Positions 51,339-60,321 are shown, numbered from the stretch's first letter. The stretch: DNA of 64,000 nucleotides from Mycolicibacterium frederiksbergense (GCF_029893345.1 NZ_JARXVE010000008.1:62001-126000), one strand, 5' to 3'. The notes: generated from the sequence alone by a model not told the origin. Numbers and translations are program-made.

Positions 51339-52934
51339 TTGGACACCCCACTAACCGCGGCGCACTGGATCTATCTGGCCGGGATCGTCGTCATTTTGGT
51401 CACGATGGCGATCCGCAAGAACATCGTCGTCCCGGCGGTCACCGCCACCCTGCTGACCGCCTGGGCGTTCTCCGGCAGCCTCATCACGGGGCTGTCGTCG
51501 ATCTTCAACGCCAGCCTCACCGCGGCCAAGGAACTGTTCAACATCTTCCTGATCATCGCGATCGTGACGGCCATGCTGGGCGCGTTACGCCAGATGGGCG
51601 CCGACCGGATGATGGTCACCCCGTTCCGCCGGGTGATGCGCGCGGGCACCAGCAGCTTCATCGTGCTGGCGATCGTCACCTACGTGATCTCACTGTTCTT
51701 CTGGCCGACCCCGGCGGTTCCACTGGTCGGCGCGGTGCTCATCCCGGTCGCCATCCGGGCCGGTCTGGCCCCGCTGTCGGTCGGCATGGTTGTGGCGATC
51801 TGTGGACAGGGCATGGCCCTGTCCGCTGACTACATCATCAAAGTCGCCCCGGGCATCTCGGCGAAAGCCGCCGGAGTGGATCCCGATGCGGTCGCCGACA
51901 AGGCGATGGTGCTCTCGCTGATCGTCGGGCTCACCGCCCTGGCCATCACCTACTTCACGCAGCGACACACGTGGCGGACTCCGTCGCCGGAACTGTTGCA
52001 GGAGTGGGAGAACGAGGCCGACCGCCATCTCACCGACTCCGAGCCGAAGCCGGGCTCAGGTTCAGGTTCCAATTCGGGTGGTGCCACCACCGGCGCCGTG
52101 GCCCCCAAGCCCCTACCCGTACCCCCGACCGACGGCGGCGGCTCCGCCACCGCGACAGCCACCGTCGTGGCCACCGCCACCGTGATCTCGCCGGAACCGG
52201 TCGACGAATCCGAACCGGAACGGAAGATGTTCTCGGCCAAGGTGTTCGCGCTGTTGGTACCGCTCGTCTACCTGGGCTTCATCGTGTACCTGATGCTGGG
52301 AAAATTCACCGATATCGTGCCTCCGCTCAAGGGCGGGGACGCCGCGGCCATTGTCGGCGGCCTGGCCGCGCTGCTGCTGTTCGCCGCATCGGCCACCAAC
52401 GACAAGCGCAACTTCCTGGAAACCTCCTCGGAGCATGTCGTCGACGGACTGGTGTTCGCCTTCAAGGCGATGGGGATCGTGCTGCCGATCGCCGGGTTCT
52501 TCTTCATCGGCAACGGTGACTTCTCGGCTGCGATCCTGGGGCTGCCTGCCGAGACCCAGGGACCGGCCTTCCTGTTCGACCTGATCACCGCTGCCCAGTC
52601 GCATCTGTCCCCGAACCCGGTGATCACCGCGTTCTCGGTGCTGCTCGTCGGCCTCATCGCTGGTCTGGAAGGTTCGGGCTTCAGCGGGTTGCCGTTGACC
52701 GGATCGCTGTCGGGCGCGTTGGCCCCGGTGGTCGACATGGATCCCTCGACACTGGCCGCGATCGGCCAGATGGGCAACATCTGGTCCGGCGGTGGAACGC
52801 TGGTCGCCTGGTCCTCGCTGGTGGCGGTGGCAGGGTTCGCCCGGGTGCCGGTGCTGCGCCTGGCCCGCAAGTGCTTCCTGCCCGTGATGGCCGGGTTGAT
52901 CCTGGCCACCTCAGTCGCGATCGTCATCTTCTGA
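51339..52934 (+). CDS. Multispanning permease, paralogue of the 39.2-kb permease
   Basis: A 531-residue membrane protein with the same layout as the permease at 39176-40714: AAHWIYLAG, GLSSIFNAS, FWPTPAVPL, GQGMALSADYI and WSGGGTLVAWSS. A low-complexity linker (about 225-295, rich in Ser, Gly, Thr, Ala and Pro) splits the two halves. The start is TTG at 51339, with GAGAGG about 8 bases upstream. The family is not certain. Its position opposite the first permease in the locus suggests related substrates or a two-step exchange. Confidence 0.8.
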   Translation: MDTPLTAAHWIYLAGIVVILVTMAIRKNIVVPAVTATLLTAWAFSGSLITGLSSIFNASLTAAKELFNIFLIIAIVTAMLGALRQMGADRMMVTPFRRVMRAGTSSFIVLAIVTYVISLFFWPTPAVPLVGAVLIPVAIRAGLAPLSVGMVVAICGQGMALSADYIIKVAPGISAKAAGVDPDAVADKAMVLSLIVGLTALAITYFTQRHTWRTPSPELLQEWENEADRHLTDSEPKPGSGSGSNSGGATTGAVAPKPLPVPPTDGGGSATATATVVATATVISPEPVDESEPERKMFSAKVFALLVPLVYLGFIVYLMLGKFTDIVPPLKGGDAAAIVGGLAALLLFAASATNDKRNFLETSSEHVVDGLVFAFKAMGIVLPIAGFFFIGNGDFSAAILGLPAETQGPAFLFDLITAAQSHLSPNPVITAFSVLLVGLIAGLEGSGFSGLPLTGSLSGALAPVVDMDPSTLAAIGQMGNIWSGGGTLVAWSSLVAVAGFARVPVLRLARKCFLPVMAGLILATSVAIVIF

Positions 52935-52936
52935 CC

Positions 52937-53674
52937 ATGCGACAACTGGATCGAAACCGCCTCGGTCTCCTCGCAACCATCACACTGACGTTCGTCACTG
53001 GCATCGTCGATGCGGTCGGTTATCTCGGGCTGGACCGGGTGTTCACCGGCAACATGACCGGCAACATCGTCATCCTCGGCATGGGTGTGGCCGGCGCCGA
53101 CGACCTGCCGGTGCTCGGCCCGGCGATTGCGCTGGCCGGTTTCACCGCCGGTGCCTTCGCCGCGGGCCTGGCATTGCAGAGCCGGCCATCGGCAGGCTGG
53201 GACACCCGGATCACCGTCCTGCTTGGCGCCGGGGCGCTGATCCTGCTGGTGCTGACCGCCGCCGTCGTCGTCACCGGGGACGGTCCGGGTGCCACCGGTC
53301 AGGTGGTCATCGCCACCGCGATCGCCGCGGTGATGGGGCAGCAGGCGATGGTGGCCCGCGCCCTGGCCGTCAAGGACATGACCACCGTGGTGGTGACCTC
53401 GACGCTGGCCAGCCTGGCCGGGGAGACCTGGCCGGGCGGTGTACGCGGCGCGCTTGGCAACCGCCGGCTCGCCGCCATCCTGGTCATCTTCCTCGGCGCC
53501 GTGATCGGCGCGGTGCTGCTGCGATTGCACATCGCGGTTCCCCTCGGCCTGGCCGCCGTCCTCACCTGCGCTGTGGTGATCGCCGGTCACCTACGGCTGC
53601 ACCGGAATTCGTCCTCGGTCGACGACGCAGCGGAACCCGATGTGGGTGGTCGAACTGTCCTGCGATTGCGGTGA
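52937..53674 (+). CDS. YoaK family (DUF1275) membrane protein
   Basis: A 245-residue protein with about six helices and the DUF1275 signature TFVTGIVDAVGYLGLDRVFTGNMTG. The function is unknown. ATG at 52937 is 2 bp after the permease stop, so it is probably cotranscribed with it. Its last 28 codons (84 bases, stop included) overlap the 3' end of the convergent FGE gene. The final residues EPDVGGRTVLRLR look like read-through into the FGE region and not like a normal family end. Confidence 0.85.
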   Translation: MRQLDRNRLGLLATITLTFVTGIVDAVGYLGLDRVFTGNMTGNIVILGMGVAGADDLPVLGPAIALAGFTAGAFAAGLALQSRPSAGWDTRITVLLGAGALILLVLTAAVVVTGDGPGATGQVVIATAIAAVMGQQAMVARALAVKDMTTVVVTSTLASLAGETWPGGVRGALGNRRLAAILVIFLGAVIGAVLLRLHIAVPLGLAAVLTCAVVIAGHLRLHRNSSSVDDAAEPDVGGRTVLRLR

Positions 53675-54487
53675 CCGCGCCGCGGGCCGGTAGCGGTGGC
53701 AGTACTCCGGCGCGCACAGGTGCGAGCCACCTTTGAGGGTCTGGTTGATGCTCGGGTCGGGCCCGGCGGGGGGACAGCACGCCGGCTCCGCCACCGCGGG
53801 CTGGTGGTGCGCCGTGAACCGGGTACTAGTCCATTCCCACACGTTGCCGATCATGTCGAAGAGGCCGTGCGCATTCGGCGGGAAGGTGCCCACCGGAGAG
53901 CTCCCGGTCCAGCCCAGGGCGCCGTCGTTGCGGTACGGGAACCGGCCCTGCCAGGTGTTGGCCATCAAGCGGCCGTGCGGCGTGGGCTCATCACCCCAGG
54001 CGTACACGGTGTCGGCTCCCCCGCCGGCGGCGTACTCCCACTCCGCCTCGGTGGGCAACCGCCGGCCGGCCCAGGATGCGTAGGCCGCGGCGTCGGGATA
54101 GGCCACCTGCACGACCGGGTGGTCGGGATGGCCCGCATCGCGGTCCGGTCCGAACGGGTGCCGCCAGTTGGCACCGCACGCCCAGTCCCACCACTGCCGC
54201 CAGTCCCCCAGATTCACCGGCCCCGCGGTCGGCCGGAACACCAGCGCACCGGGTAGCAGATCCTGCTCGGCCACGCCGGGATACAGCGCGGGGTCCAGCG
54301 GGCGTTCGGCGACGGTCACATAGCCGGTGGCGTCGACGAATTCGGCGAACTGGGCGTTGGTCACCGGGTACTTCTCGATCGCGAACGGCGCGACCGTCGC
54401 GGTGTGCACCGGCGCCTCTTCCGGATAGAAGCGCGTCGAGCCCATCCGGAACGCTCCCCCGGACAATTCGATGAGTTCGGTGAACAC
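53591..54487 (-). CDS. Formylglycine-generating enzyme (SUMF1/FGE)
   Basis: A 298-residue FGE-sulfatase family enzyme. The copper-binding catalytic cysteines are C258 and C263 in GGSHLCAPEYCHRYRPAARS. The segments KYPVTNAQFAEF and LPTEAEWEYAA and the closing IGFRC are typical. It oxidises the cysteine of the C-x-P-x-R motif in sulfatases to formylglycine, using O2. The client is the arylsulfatase 0.8 kb upstream on the same strand. The cysteine pair separates it from EgtB-like sulfoxide synthases. Confidence 0.93.
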   Translation of the reverse strand: MFTELIELSGGAFRMGSTRFYPEEAPVHTATVAPFAIEKYPVTNAQFAEFVDATGYVTVAERPLDPALYPGVAEQDLLPGALVFRPTAGPVNLGDWRQWWDWACGANWRHPFGPDRDAGHPDHPVVQVAYPDAAAYASWAGRRLPTEAEWEYAAGGGADTVYAWGDEPTPHGRLMANTWQGRFPYRNDGALGWTGSSPVGTFPPNAHGLFDMIGNVWEWTSTRFTAHHQPAVAEPACCPPAGPDPSINQTLKGGSHLCAPEYCHRYRPAARSPQSQDSSTTHIGFRCVVDRGRIPVQP

Positions 54488-54522
54488 GGAATCGAGGCTA
54501 GCCGGTGTCGACCAGATGCCGT

Positions 54523-55251
54523 TCAGCTCGGCATGGCGATGCCGAGCTCTGCCAGCATCGCCGACCTGGCTGCGTCGAATCCGGGTGTCCCGTTGGGGGA
54601 TTCAAGTTGCACAGCGGCCAGGAAATCGCCGTGGTTGGCCCAGATATGCACGATCCGGTCGGCATAGGTAGCCCTCTTTCCTTGGCCGGTCCCGGCCTGC
54701 TCGGCAAGCACACCGATCAGCTTCTGCCCGCTGTAGCCGCACAGGTCACCCGGCAACACGCTGATGCTGTGAAACGCGGCTCCCGCGACGCGATCGTCGG
54801 CGTACTGCACAAAGGCCGCCGCCGCGTCCCGCGTCGTCGGCGTGATGGTCACGGTGGCGGTCATCCCGTCGGGGCCGGCCAGGCGTACTTCGGCTGCCGA
54901 CGGTGCCGCTTCGGTGAATCCGGCCGGCACCGCGACAGTAAGGGTCGGGGCGCCCGGTGCCGGGCCCTGAACCGTCACTGTCGGCCCGTCCGGGGGTGGG
55001 CAGGTGACCTCACCCGGCTGCAGCGCTCGCGTGATGGTCGGCTCCACGCCATATGGCGGCGGGGTGAAGTCCGGTGCCGGCTCGCTTCGGGTCGTCCCAG
55101 TCTGCGTCGTCGTGATCGGTGCGGCCGCGGTGGTGCGGGAGGTGCCGGCGGAGGCGGGATTCTCGGCGGCACCGCCGCCCCCGCTTGCACAGCCGGCCAG
55201 CACCGCAATCGCCAGCAGGCTGAATCCCGGCCGGAGCACCATCGAGATCAT
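54523..55251 (-). CDS. LpqN/LpqT-type lipoprotein
   Basis: A 242-residue protein. It has a lipoprotein signal peptide with lipobox LAGC and lipidated C21, then a Thr/Ala/Pro-rich stretch, then a globular part beginning near residue 80 that resembles the LpqN family of mycobacteria. It is exported and anchored to the outer face of the membrane. It lies between the sulfatase and the FGE gene, 15 bp after the sulfatase and 35 bp before the FGE start. An alternative start at M4 is possible. Confidence 0.85.
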   Translation of the reverse strand: MISMVLRPGFSLLAIAVLAGCASGGGGAAENPASAGTSRTTAAAPITTTQTGTTRSEPAPDFTPPPYGVEPTITRALQPGEVTCPPPDGPTVTVQGPAPGAPTLTVAVPAGFTEAAPSAAEVRLAGPDGMTATVTITPTTRDAAAAFVQYADDRVAGAAFHSISVLPGDLCGYSGQKLIGVLAEQAGTGQGKRATYADRIVHIWANHGDFLAAVQLESPNGTPGFDAARSAMLAELGIAMPS

Positions 55252-55266
55252 CGTCAGTCTTTGGCT

Positions 55267-57618
55267 TCAGTCTTTGCTGAAGGCCGCGGCGAGTTCCCGC
55301 TCGATGTCCTGATACGGCTCGCCGGACAGGTCGACGGTCACCTGCCCGATGCTGCCGCCGGTGAATCCGAACGGTGCCCGGTAGTGCTGTGACACCGCCG
55401 AGCCGGTGTTGCGGCCGACGCAGATGCCACCACCAGCCAGCGCGAACATGCCCGGGTGGGTCTGCATGCCCGGCAGTTCGGCCACCGCGACGTCGTCGAT
55501 GAACAGCGTGGTGTCACCCAGCGGTGTGTGGCTGTTCTCCACCGTGCCGGTCCGGTTGTATCGCACTCCGAAGATGTGCCGCCCCAATGGGATTGGATCC
55601 GGCGAGGTCAGCTGCTGCTCGAGTTCGCCGAGGAAGTTGTAGACGTAATGCAGGTGTCCGTCGGCGACGTACAACACGTGGCCGCCGTGTGCACCACCCT
55701 GTTTGAACAGCACGCCCTCGGCGTCGGCGTGGTCGACGGTGAGCTCGACCAGCACCTTGAACGACTGCCCGCGCAGCTCGGCGGCCGCGCCGATGCCGAC
55801 CTCGGCGGTGTGCGGGTAGTAGGTGTAGGTGGACCGCTCGCCGGCCAGGTACGGCCGCCAGCGTGTCATCGTCTCCAGGATGTTGAGATCGGCCAGTGGC
55901 AGGCCGTTGTACTTGGCGGCCTCCTTGAACCAAAGGTCCTTGAGTTCTTCGAGTTTGTCCGGATGTTCGGCGGCCAGATCGTGGCACTGGCTGCGGTCGG
56001 CTTCGATGTGGAACAGCTCCCAGCGGTCGGCGTCGAAGTGTGACCAGCCCGACGGGGTGGCGGCGTGCACGGTGTTGGCGAACCAGCCTTTGTGCCAGAT
56101 TCCCCGGGTACCCAGCATGGTGTAGAACTGCGTCTCCTTGCCGGTGGGCGCGTCAGGATTGTCCAGCGCCACTTTGAAACTCACCCCGTCCAGCGGCTTC
56201 TGCGGGATGCCGCGCACCGTCGCGGGCGGGGTGATGTTGAGCAGGTCGTAGACCGTCGGGGTGATGTCGCTGACGTTGACGTAGTTGTCGCGAACCAGGC
56301 CGTGAGACGCGATTCCGTTGGGCCAGGAGATGATTGCGGTGTCGGCGATGCCACCCTCGTGGGAGGCGTACCGTTTGAACAACTTGTACGGCGCATTGAA
56401 GGCCATCGCCCAGCCGATCGGGTAATGGTTGTAAGTCTGCGGCCCACCGAGGCGGTCGATGAACTTCAGCCCCTCCTCGGCGGTGTCGATGTAGCCGTTG
56501 AAGAACTTGGTTTCGTTGACCGAGCCGTTCGGCCCGCCCTCACCGCTGGCGCCGTTGTCCGAGATCACCACGATGATGGTGTTGTCGAGTTGGCCGGTTT
56601 CCTCCAGGTAGTCCAGGATCCGGCCGATCTGGGCGTCGGTGTAGGACAGAAACCCGGCGAACACTTCGGCCATCCGGCTGAACAACTTCTTCTCGTCGCC
56701 GTTCAGCGTGTCCCATGGCCGCACGGTGTCCTGGGCCGGCCACGGTTCCCCGTTGGGCCCCTTGACATCTGCGTACGGGTTGACCGGCGACAGTTCGGTG
56801 TCGGGCGGCACGATGCCCAGCCGCCGCTGGTTCTCCAGCACGATGTCACGGTAGGCCTCGTAGCCCATGTCGAACCGGCCCGCGTAGCGGTCCGCCCACT
56901 CCTTGAACACGTGATGCGGGGCGTGACCGGCACCCGGGCACAGGTAGCTGAACCAGGGCTTGTCCGGGGCGATCATTTTGGCATCGCGAATGAACTCGAT
57001 GGTCTTGTCGGCGAGATCCTTCGACAGGTGGTAGCCGTCCTCCGGGGTGGCCGGCGGGTCGACCGGATGGTTGTCGTAGATCAGATCCGGGTACCACTGG
57101 TCGGTCTCCCCACCCATGAACCCGTAGAACCGCTCGAATCCGCGTGAGCATGGCCAATGTCGCTTGGTGGAAGCAAGATTGGATTCTTCCAGCGGAGTCA
57201 GATGCCACTTTCCCACGCAGTAGGTGTTGTAGCCGTTTTCGACGAGCACCTCCGACAGCAGTGCGGTGTCAAACGAGATGCGGCCGTTGCAGTTGGGGAA
57301 TCCGTCGGTGAACTCCTCGATGGTGGCCATCCCGACGGTAGTGGCGTTGCGACCGGTGAGCAGCGACGCCCGGGTCGGCGAGCACAGCGCGGTGGTGTGG
57401 AACTGCGACAGCCGAACGCCGCGCTCGGCGATGCGGCTCATCGCGGGCATGTCGACCAGACCGCCGAAGCAGTCCCAGGTCGCGATGCCGGTGTCGTCCC
57501 ACACCAGATACAGCACATTGGGCGCGTTCTCGACGGCGGTCGGCGCCGCATACGGCCCCCAGTCCGGCTCGGAATCCCGGATGTCCAGCTCGATTTTGCC
57601 ATTGAACTCGGTAGCCAT
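55267..57618 (-). CDS. Arylsulfatase
   Basis: A 783-residue type I sulfatase. The formylglycine site is C79 in CSPTRASLLTGR. The metal and catalytic residues include D41-D42 (LVWDDTG), H-containing segments GKWHL and DNGASGEGG. No signal peptide is visible, so it acts in the cytosol or is exported by another route. C-terminal 180 residues form an additional beta-rich domain, as in mycobacterial AtsA-like and larger sulfatases. It hydrolyses a sulfate ester. The cognate FGE lies in the same cluster. The ATG at 57618 has GAGG about 8 bases upstream. Confidence 0.93.
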   Translation of the reverse strand: MATEFNGKIELDIRDSEPDWGPYAAPTAVENAPNVLYLVWDDTGIATWDCFGGLVDMPAMSRIAERGVRLSQFHTTALCSPTRASLLTGRNATTVGMATIEEFTDGFPNCNGRISFDTALLSEVLVENGYNTYCVGKWHLTPLEESNLASTKRHWPCSRGFERFYGFMGGETDQWYPDLIYDNHPVDPPATPEDGYHLSKDLADKTIEFIRDAKMIAPDKPWFSYLCPGAGHAPHHVFKEWADRYAGRFDMGYEAYRDIVLENQRRLGIVPPDTELSPVNPYADVKGPNGEPWPAQDTVRPWDTLNGDEKKLFSRMAEVFAGFLSYTDAQIGRILDYLEETGQLDNTIIVVISDNGASGEGGPNGSVNETKFFNGYIDTAEEGLKFIDRLGGPQTYNHYPIGWAMAFNAPYKLFKRYASHEGGIADTAIISWPNGIASHGLVRDNYVNVSDITPTVYDLLNITPPATVRGIPQKPLDGVSFKVALDNPDAPTGKETQFYTMLGTRGIWHKGWFANTVHAATPSGWSHFDADRWELFHIEADRSQCHDLAAEHPDKLEELKDLWFKEAAKYNGLPLADLNILETMTRWRPYLAGERSTYTYYPHTAEVGIGAAAELRGQSFKVLVELTVDHADAEGVLFKQGGAHGGHVLYVADGHLHYVYNFLGELEQQLTSPDPIPLGRHIFGVRYNRTGTVENSHTPLGDTTLFIDDVAVAELPGMQTHPGMFALAGGGICVGRNTGSAVSQHYRAPFGFTGGSIGQVTVDLSGEPYQDIERELAAAFSKD

Positions 57619-57763
57619 GATGGGCCTCATTCCCGGTTGGCCGGATCACCGCTGATAAGGGCGATCGCCCGGAGAGTACACCCGCCCGCTGCTGGTTGCG
57701 GGGGAATCCGGCGTCGCCGGCTACCCGGTCAATTGGGCGTCAGCTCAGAGCCCCTGACGGCTG

Positions 57764-58987
57764 TCAGGCTTCAGGGTTCGCGGCGGTGCCGCACAGGTGA
57801 TCGGCCGAGTCTGTTCGGGTATTCGGTTGGTCGGTGAGACCACGCAATGGTCCACCGATCCGGGCGACGACCGGGGTGCATGCGGCGGCAACGGCCAGCA
57901 GCACCGACACGACGACCGGACCTGTCGCACCGTGCGCGTCGGCCGCCACACCGGCGATGGCCGTGCCCGCCGCCCCGCCGACCAGGGCGGCGCTGTTGAG
58001 CCAGCCGAACGCCTCCGTCGCCGAATGATCGGCGACCTCGGTCGACACCATGAGGTACAAGGCGGTCATGGCCGGAGCGAAGCCCAATCCCGAGATGAAC
58101 AAGGCGCAGAACTGCAATGCCAGGCTGTCGACGATCCCGAACGCGCCCGTCCCGATCGCCACCATGACCAACGCCGCGACGAGGCCGGGGAGCCCGAGCT
58201 TCCGGTGTCCGAAGGTCAAGCCTCCGATCAGCGATCCCACGCTGGCCACGGCGATCGCGGCCCCGGCGGTGATACCGGTGCGGCCGAGTGCGGCAACGAT
58301 GCCGACCTCCAGGGCCATGAACGAGGCGACCAGAGTGAGGCTGGCGACCATGGCGAGAATGACGGCCCGGTTGGCCATCACGCGGCCGAACGCAGATGAG
58401 CTATCCGCCCGCTGTGGTCGAAGCTGCCCGGCGCCCAGGAGAAACCACCCGGTCCCGACGACGGTGACGGCCGCGGATGCGACCAACGGGATGGCCGTCG
58501 ACACCGAGGACGCGAGGAAGGTCGTCGCCACCGGGCCGACGACCCAGATCAGTTCCTGCGCAGTGGTATCGAGCGCGAACAACACCCGAACTCCGTCACG
58601 GGTCACCAGTTGCGGGTAAAGCGCCCGAACCACGGGCATCAACGGTGGCACGGTTGCGCCGACGACCGCCCCCAGCATCATCAACAGCACCGGTGACGAA
58701 CCCGCGAACGCAAGCGCCAGCATCCCGGCACCGTTCGCCAGGGCCGCAACAACCAGCGTCGGCACCATGGCACGTCCGGCGATCCGGGCGGTCACCGGCA
58801 TCGCCAGCGCTTCCCCCACGCTGAGGCACGCCACAGCGGCGCCGGCCAGCGCGAAGGACCCGGTCTTGGACTGGACGTGCAGCAGGATCGCGAGGTTGAG
58901 CATGCCGAGCGGCAGGCGGGCGAACAACTGGGAAGCAGTCACGTTCAGCACCCCCGGGGTACGCATCAAGTCGCGATACGCCCGCAT
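57764..58987 (-). CDS. MFS transporter, probably TetR-regulated efflux
   Basis: A 407-residue protein with about twelve helices, of the MFS type (LPLGMLNLAILL near helix 1, a GHRKLG loop late in the protein). The ATG at 58987 follows GGAGGGAG at about 8 bases. It is divergent from a TetR gene, and a perfect TetR-like operator lies between the two. That arrangement is typical of inducible drug or metabolite efflux. The substrate is not indicated. Confidence 0.85.
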   Translation of the reverse strand: MRAYRDLMRTPGVLNVTASQLFARLPLGMLNLAILLHVQSKTGSFALAGAAVACLSVGEALAMPVTARIAGRAMVPTLVVAALANGAGMLALAFAGSSPVLLMMLGAVVGATVPPLMPVVRALYPQLVTRDGVRVLFALDTTAQELIWVVGPVATTFLASSVSTAIPLVASAAVTVVGTGWFLLGAGQLRPQRADSSSAFGRVMANRAVILAMVASLTLVASFMALEVGIVAALGRTGITAGAAIAVASVGSLIGGLTFGHRKLGLPGLVAALVMVAIGTGAFGIVDSLALQFCALFISGLGFAPAMTALYLMVSTEVADHSATEAFGWLNSAALVGGAAGTAIAGVAADAHGATGPVVVSVLLAVAAACTPVVARIGGPLRGLTDQPNTRTDSADHLCGTAANPEA

Positions 58988-59032
58988 CAACCAGCTCCCT
59001 CCACCGGCTCAACCACCGTGACCGGCTAACTA

Positions 59033-59048
59033 TACCGTCCAGACGGTA
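59033..59048. promoter_or_regulatory. TetR-type operator TACCGTC-CA-GACGGTA
   Basis: A perfect inverted repeat with 7-bp arms and a 2-base centre, midway between the MFS start (58987) and the TetR start (59081). Operators of this form (ACCGTCxxGACGGT) are common for TetR regulators. Binding would block both divergent promoters. Confidence 0.75.
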
Positions 59049-59080
59049 CAGTTGCTGACTCGTTGTCGTAGGCTCGGGAG

Positions 59081-59629
59081 ATGACTTCGTCGCGGGACCG
59101 CATCCTCGACGCCTATGCGGATCTGCTCGCCGTCGAAGGCGAGCGCTACGCCACCCTCGACGCGGTGGCCGCAAAGGCCGGCGTGTCGAAAGGCGGACTG
59201 CTCTACCACTTCCCGTCGAAGGACCGGCTCGCCTGCGCACTCTGCGACCGCCTGCTGACCCTGGCGGCCGAGGATGTGCAAGCGATGCGGACCGCCCCCG
59301 AAGGGCCGGCCCGCTACTACATTCGGACGTCGCATTATGCGGGTACGCCGCTCGACCGGGCCGTGGTGGCGGTGTCCCGGCTGCAGCAGGCCGGCGACAA
59401 TCACGCCCGGGAAGTCATCGAGTCGGTTTCAGACGACTGGCTGCACGTTCTGCACGACACGCTCGGCGACCTCGACGTCGCCCGCGCCGTCAAGCTCATC
59501 GGTGACGGCCTGTACTACAGCGCTCTGCACCGGGCACTCGGCGGTCATCTACTGGCGAAGACCGACCAGGACGACGGATTGCTGGCCGTCATCGATCGGA
59601 TCACGGCCGACGCCGACGCCACTCAATAA
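59081..59629 (+). CDS. TetR family regulator of the adjacent MFS gene
   Basis: A 182-residue TetR regulator. The HTH spans about 10-55 (TLDAVAAKAGVSKGGLLYHFPSKDRL). The remaining ligand domain is short. It is divergent from the MFS gene and its operator lies in the spacer. The ATG lies 33 bp after the operator, so it probably represses itself as well. Confidence 0.9.
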   Translation: MTSSRDRILDAYADLLAVEGERYATLDAVAAKAGVSKGGLLYHFPSKDRLACALCDRLLTLAAEDVQAMRTAPEGPARYYIRTSHYAGTPLDRAVVAVSRLQQAGDNHAREVIESVSDDWLHVLHDTLGDLDVARAVKLIGDGLYYSALHRALGGHLLAKTDQDDGLLAVIDRITADADATQ

Positions 59630-59688
59630 CCTGGCGGCGGCCCGAACCGGCCGCCCCACCGGCTGCCCGCGTGTGCTAATTTTTGACC

Positions 59689-60321
59689 GTGCGGACAGAA
59701 AATAGTCCAGACGGCCAACAGCGATCCTTCATCGAGGAGGCCAGACGCCGCCAGATCATCGCGTCCGCCGTGGAGGTCCTGGCCGCGACCGGTTACTCGA
59801 ATGCCTCACTGGCCCGGATCGCAAAACACGCCGGGATCTCCAAAGGGGTGATCTCCTATCACTTCGCGGGCAAAGACGACCTCATGACGCAGGTTGTCAT
59901 CCAGCTGTTCGTGTCGGGCGGCGAATACATGAAGCCGTTCGTCGAGGCAGCCGAAGGGGCGCGAAATCAGTTGCGGGCCTACATCGAATCGAATCTCGCA
60001 TTCATCGACGCAAACCGGACGTTCGTCGCCGCGATGATGGAGGTGGTGCTCAATCTCCGGGACGCCGACGGGGCACTGGTCTTCGTCAAGACCGGGAACG
60101 AGGATGAGGTGATCGCGCCCCTGGTCGAGCTGCTGACCGACGGCCAACGCGCAGGCGAATTCGGTGACTTCGATGCGACGGTCACCGCCAAACTCGTCCG
60201 CGACAGCATCGACGGTATCGCCGGGCGTGCAGTGCGCGAACCCGATTTCGACGTCATGCCATTTGCAGCGGCGTTGACGCGCTTGTTCGATCTGGCGACC
60301 ACCAAGAGCGATCAACAGTGA
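59689..60321 (+). CDS. TetR family regulator coupled to a glycosyltransferase gene
   Basis: A 210-residue TetR regulator, HTH in SLARIAKHAGISKGVISYHF. The start is GTG at 59689; a TTG two codons upstream is also in frame. TAATTT at 59677-59682 lies 6 bases before the GTG, the position expected for a -10 of a leaderless message. The stop overlaps the GTG of the GT39-like gene (GTGA), so both are translated together. Confidence 0.88.
   Translation: MRTENSPDGQQRSFIEEARRRQIIASAVEVLAATGYSNASLARIAKHAGISKGVISYHFAGKDDLMTQVVIQLFVSGGEYMKPFVEAAEGARNQLRAYIESNLAFIDANRTFVAAMMEVVLNLRDADGALVFVKTGNEDEVIAPLVELLTDGQRAGEFGDFDATVTAKLVRDSIDGIAGRAVREPDFDVMPFAAALTRLFDLATTKSDQQ

Noticed and set aside
51254..51829. 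191-residue plus-strand frame at the start of the second permease
   Set aside because: It overlaps the permease in a different frame, with an Arg/His/Gly-rich composition typical of shadows.
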